Assembly: GCA_025455595.1 (NCBI GenBank)
Contig: JALOMD010000534.1
Span: forward strand, 1-5,221
Length of the DNA stretch: 5,221 nt
DNA from: Cytophagales bacterium
GTDB lineage: Bacteria; Bacteroidota; Bacteroidia; Cytophagales; 172606-1
Direction: 5' to 3'
The translations under genes were made by a program, and so were the position numbers. Shown here in pieces: positions 1 to 5,135 of the stretch (within the stretch, counting starts at the first letter, position 1; every line of letters begins with the position of its first letter). The notes beneath the pieces are model-generated. The model saw only the letters and a program-made list of their open reading frames with translations, did not search any database and was not told the DNA's origin.

Positions 1-16
1 GCAAAATGTATTTTGC
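1..16. repeat. Short perfect A/T-rich hairpin at window edge
   Basis: GCAAAA and TTTTGC form a perfect 6-bp inverted repeat around TGTA. The left flank is cut by the window edge, so the dyad may be longer. It lies in the spacer before the first gene. It could be the end of an upstream terminator or part of another repeat; a stem this short may also be chance. Confidence 0.3.
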
Positions 17-40
17 CACAAAATGAATGGTTTCCCTTTG

Positions 41-69
41 CCGTTTTGGGCGTTTTTTGCTTAAAACGG
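41..69. repeat. 29-bp intergenic palindrome, copy 1
   Basis: The arms CCGTTTTGGGC and GCTTAAAACGG surround the centre GTTTTTT. As RNA all 11 positions pair, two of them as G-U wobbles. It ends 30 bp before the ATG of the first gene. It belongs to a seven-copy family in this window with a fixed 11-7-11 layout. No T-run follows the stem, so a classical intrinsic terminator is unlikely. Function unknown. Confidence 0.85.
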
Positions 70-99
70 AACAAAAATTCAGAATAGAAAACATCTTCT

Positions 100-1293
100 A
101 TGAAAACGCAAAATCCGCCTGCCAACACTGCTCCCCCTCCTTCCGAGGGGCTTGGGGGGAGGCCCATCCGCCTGTTTGTCGGTGTGCTGTTCATTTTCTC
201 CGGCCTCATCAAACTCAACGACCCGGTGGGGACGAAAATCAAGCTGGAGGAGTATTTCGAGGTGTTCGCCGCCGACCTGCCGTGGGCGGCGGGGCTTTTC
301 CATGCGTTGGTGCCGACGGCCCTGGTACTCGCTGTGGTACTGTGCGCCGCCGAAGTGGTGCTGGGCGTGGCGTTGCTGCTGCGCTACCGACTGAAAACAA
401 CCCTGTGGATTCTGCTCGGACTGATTGTGTTTTTCACGATCCTCACGTTCTACTCGGCGTGGTTCAACCGCGTCACCGACTGCGGCTGTTTCGGCGATGC
501 CATCAAGCTCACGCCGTGGCAGTCGTTCGGCAAGGACGTGCTGTTGCTGACGTTGATTCTCGTGCTGATTTCCCGGCGCAACCGCCTCAGTAGCACCGCT
601 TCGCCGCGTGCGGGGCTGGCGGTGGGCGTTTCGGCGGTTGCTTGCGTGTTAGTCGGTATTTACGCCATCGTTTTCCTACCGCCGTTCGACTTGCTGCCGT
701 ACAAAAAAGGCGACAACATTGCCGAAAACATGAAATTGCCGCCCAATGCGCCCACCGACGAGTTTGAAATCACCTACACGCTGAAAAACGCCGCATCGGG
801 CGAAGCGCGGCAAATGACCGACAAGCAGTACATCGCCACCGAAATCTGGAAAGACACCACGTGGCAAATCGCCGAAACCTCGGAGCCGAAGCTGGTGCGG
901 CGCGGCGTGCGGCCCAAAATCACGGATTTCTCGGTGACCACGCCCAAGGGCGAAGACGTGACGCAGCAGGTGTTCGCAGGCCGCAAGTTGCTCGTCGTCA
1001 TGCGCGACGTGCGCCACGCCACCGAAAACGAACTCCGGGCCATCGGCGAACTCATTCGCGGCCTGCAAGGCAAGCCCGTTGAGGTGATGCTGCTCACCGC
1101 TTCGGACGGCAACCTGTTTGAAGAATACCGCCAAGAATACCAACTCACCGCGCCGTATTATTTCACCGACAACACCGTGCTGAAAACCATGATTCGCACC
1201 GACCCGGGCGTTTTGTTGTTACAAAACGGCACCGTGGTGGACAAATGGCCCGCCGCCAGCATTCCGTCGGCGGAGGCGGTGGGAGAGAAGTGA
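100..1293 (+). CDS. DoxX/MauE-like membrane protein (BT_3928 type) with thioredoxin-like C-terminal domain
   Basis: This 397-residue protein has an N-terminal membrane half and a soluble C-terminal half. Hydrophobic segments lie at about residues 23-39, 68-95, 100-122, 144-158 and 171-194. Between the third and fourth is D-C-G-C-F-G, with cysteines 128 and 130, followed by a conserved-looking K-L-T-P-W segment. Such a cysteine pair is typical of MauE/DoxX-type proteins linked to thiol redox chemistry. Residues from about 196 (F-D-L-L-P-Y-K-K-G) onward should be periplasmic, and about 290-390 resemble a thioredoxin fold, with a late P-G-V-L-L-L-Q-N-G-T-V-V-D-K-W stretch. I recognise it as the Bacteroidota BT_3928-like family, whose exact reaction is, to my knowledge, not established; a role in thiol/disulfide exchange at the membrane is inference. 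ATG 100 is the only ATG before the first membrane segment. No Shine-Dalgarno motif precedes it. Residues about 11-22 are encoded by a C/G-rich repeat. Confidence 0.88.
   Translation: MKTQNPPANTAPPPSEGLGGRPIRLFVGVLFIFSGLIKLNDPVGTKIKLEEYFEVFAADLPWAAGLFHALVPTALVLAVVLCAAEVVLGVALLLRYRLKTTLWILLGLIVFFTILTFYSAWFNRVTDCGCFGDAIKLTPWQSFGKDVLLLTLILVLISRRNRLSSTASPRAGLAVGVSAVACVLVGIYAIVFLPPFDLLPYKKGDNIAENMKLPPNAPTDEFEITYTLKNAASGEARQMTDKQYIATEIWKDTTWQIAETSEPKLVRRGVRPKITDFSVTTPKGEDVTQQVFAGRKLLVVMRDVRHATENELRAIGELIRGLQGKPVEVMLLTASDGNLFEEYRQEYQLTAPYYFTDNTVLKTMIRTDPGVLLLQNGTVVDKWPAASIPSAEAVGEK
131..164. repeat. C/G-rich hairpin repeat inside a coding region, copy A
   Basis: CTCCCCC at 131-137 can pair with the G-rich run at 154-161. 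The core CTTGGGGGGAGGCC (151-164) matches 13 of 14 bases of the repeat at 2964-2977. It lies in frame in the first gene and encodes A-P-P-P-S-E-G-L-G-G-R-P just before the first membrane segment, so the element has apparently become part of the protein's N-terminus. Confidence 0.6.
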
Positions 1294-1315
1294 GAAGCGA
1301 GCTTTGTAAGTGGAA
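1285..1315. repeat. Degenerate heptamer array at the gene end
   Basis: GAGAAGT, GAGAAGC, GAGCTTT, GTAAGTG and GAAGCG run in succession across the stop codon of the first gene and stop directly at the next 29-bp palindrome. The last units are poor matches, so it is weak alone. It resembles the clearer heptamer array at 5032-5059, which is also followed by a palindrome. Confidence 0.4.
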
Positions 1316-1344
1316 GCGTTTTGGACAAAAATTGCTCAAAACGC
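1316..1344. repeat. 29-bp intergenic palindrome, copy 2
   Basis: The arms GCGTTTTGGAC and GCTCAAAACGC flank the centre AAAAATT. Nine positions pair as Watson-Crick, one as G-T and one mismatches. It starts 22 bp after the stop of the first gene. Its centre is identical to that of copy 4 and is the reverse complement of the centre of copy 5. Confidence 0.85.
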
Positions 1345-1356
1345 CTGTCCCTGAAT

Positions 1357-1553
1357 CCGTCATTGCGAGCGGAACGAAGTGGAGCGTGGCAATCTCACAA
1401 CCACAGGCTCGGCAATAGCATCAGGCACAGACGCGGTTAGTCCAATCCGAGCCTATGGGAAGCACGTTGGCCGAGCCTGTGGTTGGGAGATTGCCACGGT
1501 GTTTCGCCCCGACAAGTCGGGACAAGCTTTCGCTGCACGCCTCGCAAGGACGG
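1357..1553. repeat. MITE-like 197-bp element with terminal inverted repeats
   Basis: The left end CCGTCATTGCGAG (1357-1369) is the inverse of the right end CTCGCAAGGACGG (1541-1553) at 12 of 13 positions. A stronger inverted repeat lies inside: 1386-1412 and 1471-1497 are complementary at 26 of 27 positions around a 58-bp loop. The loop holds a partial extra copy of CCGAGCCT at 1447-1454. Short ORFs cross the element but none has recognisable protein features, so it is probably a non-autonomous repeat. GTCATTGCGAG-type ends with CAATCTC arms recall dispersed repeats I remember from many bacterial genomes. No clear target-site duplication is visible. With the flanking palindromes it fills most of the 350-bp gene-free stretch 1294-1643. 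Confidence 0.7.
1508..1521. repeat. Small GC-rich hairpin nested in the right arm of the 197-bp element
   Basis: CCCGAC and GTCGGG form a perfect 6-bp stem around AA. It lies in extra sequence in the right arm that has no counterpart in the left arm, which suggests that a hairpin-type repeat inserted into an older inverted repeat. Confidence 0.5.
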
Positions 1554-1570
1554 ACATTTCTTTACTTTAC

Positions 1571-1599
1571 GCGTTTTGGGCGAATTTTGCCCAAAACGG
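1571..1599. repeat. 29-bp intergenic palindrome, copy 3
   Basis: The arms GCGTTTTGGGC and GCCCAAAACGG flank the centre GAATTTT. Ten of 11 positions pair; only the outermost pair fails. It sits 44 bp before the apparent TTG start of radA and is followed at once by an A/C-rich direct-repeat tract. Confidence 0.87.
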
Positions 1600-1600
1600 C

Positions 1601-1640
1601 AAACCGCAAACGATAAACGCAAAACGATAAACGTTAAACG
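1601..1640. repeat. A-rich direct-repeat tract before radA
   Basis: AAACGATAAACG occurs at 1608-1619 and again at 1622-1633, flanked by the related words AAACCG and TTAAACG. The tract joins a 29-bp palindrome on its left to the radA start on its right. It also makes the region upstream of the start A-rich, which may help ribosome loading where no Shine-Dalgarno motif exists; that role is inference. Confidence 0.6.
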
Positions 1641-1643
1641 AAT

Positions 1644-1763
1644 TTGGCCAAAACACGCACCGTCTATTTCTGTCAAAACTGCGGGCAGCAGTCGCCCAAG
1701 TGGTTCTCACCGACATCAGCTACACCGAAGAGCAGCGCGTCTTTACCCACGACAAAGAACTGA
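1644..1763 (+). pseudogene. radA: N-terminal zinc-finger stub of radA, out of frame with the body
   Basis: Reading from TTG 1644 gives (M)-A-K-T-R-T-V-Y-F-C-Q-N-C-G-Q-Q-S-P-K-W, which is the normal start of RadA with its first zinc-binding cysteine pair (residues 10 and 13). After W20 the frame turns into unrelated sequence and stops at TGA 1761-1763. The second C-x-x-C pair and the linker of normal RadA, about 50 residues, are missing. The conserved RadA sequence resumes in another frame at about 1700. The frame relation implies a net loss of 3n+1 bases near 1700-1706. No ATG exists at this start; TTG is at the position where ATG is normally found. Confidence 0.8.
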
Positions 1764-2857
1764 ACCGCGTGCTGGGCGGCGGCATCGTACCCGGCTCGCT
1801 GGTGCTCATCGGCGGCGAGCCGGGCATCGGCAAGTCCACGCTCATGCTGCAAATCGCCACCAGCCTGCCGCTGCGCGTGCTGTACGTGTCGGGCGAGGCT
1901 GTTACTGTCGCCGCTGCCTCCGTTTTCATCCTCACCGAAACCAACACCCAGAACATTTTCCGGCAAATAGACGAACTGGAGCCGGAAGTCGTGGTGATTG
2001 ACTCCATCCAAACGCTACAGTCCACACACATTGAGTCGGGGGCGGGTAGCGTGAGCCAAGTGCGCGAATGCGCTACCGAATTCATGAAGTACGCCAAGGA
2101 GAGCGGCGTGCCGGTGTTCATGATTGGGCACATCACCAAAGAAGGCACCTTGGCCGGCCCCAAAGTGCTGGAACACATGGTGGACACGGTGCTGCAGTTC
2201 GAAGGCGACCGGCACTTGGCCTATCGCATCCTGCGCACCACCAAAAATCGCTTCGGCAGCACCTCCGAACTGGGCATTTACGAAATGGTGGGCAACGGCC
2301 TCCGTGAAGTGTCCAATCCGTCGGAAATCCTGATTTCGCAGCGCGACGAAGAACTGAGTGGCATCACCATCGGGGCCATGCTCGAAGGCAACCGCCCGCT
2401 GCTGATCGAGATACAGTCGCTGGTGAGTCCGGCCACGTACGGCACACCGCAGCGCAGCAGCACCGGCTACGACACCAAACGCCTGCAAATGCTGTTGGCC
2501 GTGCTGGAAAAACGCGGCGGGTTCAAGTTGGGCACGCAAGATGTGTTCCTGAACATTGCGGGCGGCCTCAAAGTCGAAGACCCCGGCATTGACTTGGCCG
2601 TGTGTGCCTCGCTGGTGTCGTCGTACGAAGACATGACCATTTCGCCGAAGACGTGTTTCGTGGCCGAGGTGGGCTTGGGCGGCGAGGTGCGGGCCGTGAA
2701 CCGCATCGAAAACCGGATTGCCGAGGCGGCCAAGCTGGGTTTCAAGGAAATCTACATCTCGAAATACAACCTCAAAGGCCTGAACGTGGACAACTTTGAC
2801 ATCCACATCCACGCCGTGTCTCGGCTGGACGAGCTTTTCGGAAGGCTGTTCGGGTAA
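1700..2857 (+). CDS. radA: RadA (Sms) DNA repair ATPase, ATPase and Lon-like body, damaged at the N-terminus
   Basis: RadA is a RecA-like ATPase that works as a branch-migration helicase in recombination. From GTG 1700 the frame encodes 385 residues, against about 455-460 normally. Walker A is G-E-P-G-I-G-K-S-T at 39-47, Walker B is V-V-V-I-D-S at 97-102, the RadA signature K-N-R-F-G is at 182-186, and a Lon-protease-like domain (Q-D-V-F-L-N-I-A-G-G onward) fills the C-terminus, ending in a typical L-F-G. Two things are wrong. The zinc finger is split off in another frame upstream. After Y-V-S-G-E (62-66) the usual E-S-x-x-Q-x-x-x-R-A helix is replaced by A-V-T-V-A-A-A-S, about 11 residues shorter than I recall for E. 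coli RadA. GTG 1700 is a formal start inside the lesion, not a natural one. The gene is either decaying or misassembled; the family assignment is secure. Confidence 0.9.
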   Translation: MVLTDISYTEEQRVFTHDKELNRVLGGGIVPGSLVLIGGEPGIGKSTLMLQIATSLPLRVLYVSGEAVTVAAASVFILTETNTQNIFRQIDELEPEVVVIDSIQTLQSTHIESGAGSVSQVRECATEFMKYAKESGVPVFMIGHITKEGTLAGPKVLEHMVDTVLQFEGDRHLAYRILRTTKNRFGSTSELGIYEMVGNGLREVSNPSEILISQRDEELSGITIGAMLEGNRPLLIEIQSLVSPATYGTPQRSSTGYDTKRLQMLLAVLEKRGGFKLGTQDVFLNIAGGLKVEDPGIDLAVCASLVSSYEDMTISPKTCFVAEVGLGGEVRAVNRIENRIAEAAKLGFKEIYISKYNLKGLNVDNFDIHIHAVSRLDELFGRLFG

Positions 2858-2910
2858 TGAGCAGATACGGAAACGAGCAAAAAACATATTCCCATCCGCA
2901 GCATTTTTTA

Positions 2911-2939
2911 TCGTTTTGAGCAAAAATTGCCCAAAACGC
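2911..2939. repeat. 29-bp intergenic palindrome, copy 4
   Basis: The arms TCGTTTTGAGC and GCCCAAAACGC flank the centre AAAAATT. Nine of 11 positions pair. It lies 53 bp after the radA stop and 9 bp before a C/G-rich hairpin of the second repeat family. Confidence 0.85.
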
Positions 2940-2948
2940 CAAGATAGT

Positions 2949-2988
2949 TCAAAACTCTTCCCCCTTGGGGGGAAGCCGGGAGGGGGCC
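2949..2988. repeat. C/G-rich hairpin repeat, copy B (left of HMG-CoA lyase)
   Basis: This 40-bp stretch from TCAAAAC to GGGGGCC matches the reverse complement of 3922-3961 at 36 of 40 positions. It can also fold on itself (TTCCCCC with GGGGGGAA). The TTG at 2965-2967 that would give the lyase its longest frame lies inside this repeat, so that longer frame is not a credible start. Confidence 0.75.
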
Positions 2989-3045
2989 GCCGCCGCACAT
3001 CTGTCTCGTTTAAGCAAAAACAAACCGTTAAAGACTTTCACCGCT

Positions 3046-3966
3046 TTGGAATCATTCACGCATTCAGTCATTCAGTCATTCAAAATCGTCGAATGCCCCC
3101 GCGATGCCATGCAGGGGTTTGCACGGATGATTCCGACGGAAACCAAAGTAGCGTACCTGAACCAATTGCTGCGCGTAGGTTTTGATACGCTGGACTTCGG
3201 CAGTTTTGTATCGCCGAAAGCGGTGCCGCAAATGGCTGACACCGAGGCGGTTCTGCGACAATTGGATTTGTCGGCCACCCGCACGCGGCTGCTGGCTATC
3301 GTCGCCAACCGTCGGGGAGCCGAGCAAGCCGCCGGTTTTGATGAAATCAGCGATGTGGGCTTCCCATTGTCGGTTTCCGAGACCTTTCAGCAGCGCAACA
3401 CCAACAAATCCATCGCCGAGGCACTGGCCGAGGTGGCCGACATCCAGAACCTGCTCGCGGCCAAGGGCAAAACGCTGGTTGTCTATCTGTCAATGGCGTT
3501 CGGCAATCCTTACGACGACCCGTACGATACTGAACTGGTTTCCCGTCTCGCCGAGCAAGTCATTGAGCTGGGTGTCAGCACGTTGGCTCCGTCCGATACC
3601 GTTGGAGCGGCTACGCCGGAAGGCATCGGCACGCTGTTTCGGCAATTGTTGCACGACTTCCCGAATGCTACTTTCGGGGCACACCTGCACGCCACGCCGC
3701 AAACGGCCGCCGAGAAAATCGTCGCAGCCGTAGATGCCGGTTGCCGCCGCCTCGACGGTGCGTTGCGCGGCTTCGGCGGCTGCCCGATGGCAAAAGACGA
3801 CCTCGTCGGCAACGTGCCGACGGAAAACATTGTCGCTTTTTTGGAGTCGCAATGGTTAGCGACCGGCTTGAACCACACTGCCTTCACCGAAGCGTGGCAA
3901 ATGGCGGGGCAAGTGTTCGGCGGCCCCCTCCCGGCCTCCCCCGAAGGGGGAGGGGTTTTGAAATGA
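3046..3966 (+). CDS. Hydroxymethylglutaryl-CoA lyase
   Basis: HMG-CoA lyase cleaves (S)-HMG-CoA to acetoacetate and acetyl-CoA, the last step of leucine breakdown, using a divalent metal in a TIM barrel. Counting from TTG 3046 the protein has 306 residues. E-C-P-R-D-A-M-Q (16-23) is the catalytic Arg-Asp motif, D-T-V-G lies at 184-187, the metal-binding H-L-H is at 213-215, and G-F-G-G-C-P (242-247) carries the catalytic cysteine 246. Conserved sequence begins at F-K-I-V-E (residue 12), so the start must lie upstream of 3079, yet no ATG exists there. TTG 3046 is my choice; ATT 3070 would give a shorter, more family-like N-terminus but is a rare start codon. Residues 1-13 overlap an octamer tandem array. 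The last 14 residues (G-P-L-P-A-S-P-E-G-G-G-V-L-K) come from a C/G-rich repeat. The catalytic core looks intact. Confidence 0.87.
   Translation: MESFTHSVIQSFKIVECPRDAMQGFARMIPTETKVAYLNQLLRVGFDTLDFGSFVSPKAVPQMADTEAVLRQLDLSATRTRLLAIVANRRGAEQAAGFDEISDVGFPLSVSETFQQRNTNKSIAEALAEVADIQNLLAAKGKTLVVYLSMAFGNPYDDPYDTELVSRLAEQVIELGVSTLAPSDTVGAATPEGIGTLFRQLLHDFPNATFGAHLHATPQTAAEKIVAAVDAGCRRLDGALRGFGGCPMAKDDLVGNVPTENIVAFLESQWLATGLNHTAFTEAWQMAGQVFGGPLPASPEGGGVLK
3053..3084. repeat. Octamer tandem array overlapping the HMG-CoA lyase start
   Basis: Four consecutive 8-bp units: CATTCACG, CATTCAGT, CATTCAGT and CATTCAAA. The last unit already encodes the first conserved residues of the lyase. Because 8 is not a multiple of 3, gain or loss of one unit would shift the frame between TTG 3046 and the conserved protein, which could switch use of that start. 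No such variation can be seen from one sequence. Confidence 0.75.
3922..3961. repeat. C/G-rich hairpin repeat, copy C (3' end of HMG-CoA lyase)
   Basis: The inverted partner of 2949-2988, 36 of 40 positions. CCTCCCCC and GGGGGAGG at 3935-3953 form a strong stem around GAA. It is in frame with the lyase and supplies its last residues; the stop codon follows at 3964-3966. A hairpin at a gene end can stabilise mRNA 3' ends, but that is only a possibility here. Confidence 0.78.
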
Positions 3967-3971
3967 CAAAG

Positions 3972-4000
3972 GCGTTTTGGGCAATTTTTGCCCAAAACGC
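3972..4000. repeat. 29-bp intergenic palindrome, copy 5 (perfect)
   Basis: The arms GCGTTTTGGGC and GCCCAAAACGC are perfectly complementary around AATTTTT, and one further G-C pair (3971/4001) extends the stem to 12 bp. It begins 5 bp after the lyase stop. This is the best reference copy of the family. No T-run follows it on either side, unlike an intrinsic terminator. Confidence 0.9.
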
Positions 4001-4008
4001 CACCCGAA

Positions 4009-4041
4009 CCACTAACGACTTGCGACTTACCACTAACGACT
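4009..4041. repeat. 12-bp direct repeat in the lyase-synthase spacer
   Basis: CCACTAACGACT occurs at 4009-4020 and 4030-4041, with the related words GCGACTTA between and GACCACTT after. The tract fills most of the gap between palindrome copy 5 and the ATG of the polyprenyl synthase. Confidence 0.65.
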
Positions 4042-4057
4042 GACCACTTTTTCCCAA

Positions 4058-5026
4058 ATGACCTCAACCATACTCGAAACCCTGAACCGGGAAATTGCCG
4101 GACTTGCCTACGGCCAGCATCCGCCCGAACTCTACGAGCCTATCCGTTACATCATGTCGCTGGGCGGCAAGCGGTTGCGGCCTGCGCTGACGTTGTTGAG
4201 CAGTGCCTTGTTCACCGACCAATGGGCGCAATTCGCCAAGCCCGCCATTGCCGTGGAGGTGTTCCACAACTTCACGCTCATGCACGACGACATCATGGAC
4301 GCGGCCCCGCTGCGGCGCGGCCAGCCCACCGTACATCAGAAGTGGAACCCGAACGTGGCCATCCTGTCGGGCGACGTAATGCTGGTCTGCGCCTACGAAC
4401 TGCTGCTCGAAGCCGAACACCGCAAACTGCCGACGATTCTCAAAAAATTCAACCGCTGCGCCGCCGAGGTGTGCGAAGGCCAGCAGTTGGACATGAATTT
4501 TGAACGCCTGCCCACCGTCCCGGAAGCCGACTACCTGAACATGATTCGGCTGAAAACGGCGGTGCTGCTGGGTTTCAGTCTCGAACTGGGCGGCATTTTG
4601 GCCGATGCCCCGACGGCCCAAACCGACTTGCTCTACGAAACGGGCGTAGCCATCGGCACGGGTTTTCAGTTGAAAGACGACCTGCTGGACGTGTTCGGCG
4701 AGCAGGCCAAGTTTGGCAAGCAGGTGGGCGGCGACATCATTGCCAACAAAAAGACTTTTCTGCTCATCAAGGCGTTGGAACTGGCCCAAGGCGACACGGC
4801 GACCACGCTGAACCGCTGGCTGCAAGCCGTTGATTTTGACGCGACGGAAAAAGTGCGAGCCGTGACCGACGTGTACAACCGACTCAACATCAAGGCATTG
4901 GCCGAAAACAAAATGAACGAACACTTCGCCTACGGCCTCCGCTGCCTCGACGCATTGGACGTACCCGAAACCCGCAAACAACCCCTCCGTGATTTTATCG
5001 AGCAGCTCATCCACCGGGAAAGTTAA
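4058..5026 (+). CDS. All-trans polyprenyl diphosphate synthase (GGPP/FPP-synthase type)
   Basis: This 322-residue cytosolic enzyme condenses isopentenyl diphosphate with allylic diphosphates, making precursors for quinones, carotenoids or cell-wall carriers. G-G-K-R-L-R-P (36-42) binds IPP, the first aspartate-rich motif D-D-I-M-D is at 77-81 with R-R-G at 86-88, G-Q-Q-L-D at 141-145, K-T at 166-167, and the second aspartate-rich motif D-D-L-L-D at 207-211 within G-F-Q-L-K. G-K-Q-V-G-G-D (220-226) and K-K-T (231-233) follow as expected. The first motif has the D-D-x-x-D spacing without the two-residue insertion of IspA-type synthases. Phenylalanine 72 sits five residues before D77, a position known to limit product length in some archaeal GGPP synthases, so a C15-C20 product is the likelier inference. 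ATG 4058 matches the usual N-terminus; no Shine-Dalgarno motif precedes it. The gene looks complete. Confidence 0.93.
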   Translation: MTSTILETLNREIAGLAYGQHPPELYEPIRYIMSLGGKRLRPALTLLSSALFTDQWAQFAKPAIAVEVFHNFTLMHDDIMDAAPLRRGQPTVHQKWNPNVAILSGDVMLVCAYELLLEAEHRKLPTILKKFNRCAAEVCEGQQLDMNFERLPTVPEADYLNMIRLKTAVLLGFSLELGGILADAPTAQTDLLYETGVAIGTGFQLKDDLLDVFGEQAKFGKQVGGDIIANKKTFLLIKALELAQGDTATTLNRWLQAVDFDATEKVRAVTDVYNRLNIKALAENKMNEHFAYGLRCLDALDVPETRKQPLRDFIEQLIHRES

Positions 5027-5031
5027 TTCAG

Positions 5032-5059
5032 GTCAGAGTTCAGAAGTCAGAGGTAAGAA
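5032..5059. repeat. Heptamer tandem array after the polyprenyl synthase gene
   Basis: Four consecutive 7-bp units: GTCAGAG, TTCAGAA, GTCAGAG and GTAAGAA. The array starts 6 bp after the stop codon and ends 2 bp before palindrome copy 6. The array-then-palindrome order is the same as after the first gene. Confidence 0.65.
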
Positions 5060-5061
5060 CG

Positions 5062-5090
5062 GCGTTTTGAGCGTTTTTTACTCAAAACGG
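5062..5090. repeat. 29-bp intergenic palindrome, copy 6
   Basis: The arms GCGTTTTGAGC and ACTCAAAACGG flank the centre GTTTTTT, which is identical to that of copy 1. Nine of 11 positions pair. The inner GAG/CTC pairing replaces GGG/CCC seen in other copies, a compensated change that favours selection on pairing or symmetry. Confidence 0.85.
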
Positions 5091-5135
5091 CCCGTAGCAT
5101 CCTTGACACAAATCACTGTGACTGTTTAAGATTTT

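Noticed and set aside
9..16. Bacteroidota-type promoter box (TAnnTTTG) before the first gene
   Set aside because: TATTTTG is one base short of the consensus and has no upstream TTG box within the window.
27..593. 188-codon plus-strand frame overlapping the first gene
   Set aside because: Its product is Arg/His-rich and lacks any domain, while the frame from 100 gives a coherent membrane protein.
1698..1706. Programmed minus-one frameshift joining the radA zinc finger to its body
   Set aside because: No convincing slippery heptamer is visible, and a shift would still not restore the missing second cysteine pair and linker.
1379..2001. Two short plus-strand frames across the spacer and radA start
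   Set aside because: They run through the 197-bp repeat and palindrome copy 3, and the longer one becomes an Arg/His-rich shadow of RadA.
2015..2998. 327-codon open frame on the minus strand opposite radA
   Set aside because: It shadows the conserved RadA frame, runs through the palindrome and C/G repeat, and its product has no recognisable domain.
3972..4001. Intrinsic terminator after the HMG-CoA lyase
   Set aside because: The 12-bp stem is strong, but no T-run follows it and the same element also precedes genes, so it is treated as a repeat.
4064..5014. 316-codon open frame on the minus strand opposite the polyprenyl synthase
   Set aside because: It lies fully antisense to a gene with every family motif, and its low-complexity H/V/Q/F-rich product looks like a GC-rich codon shadow.
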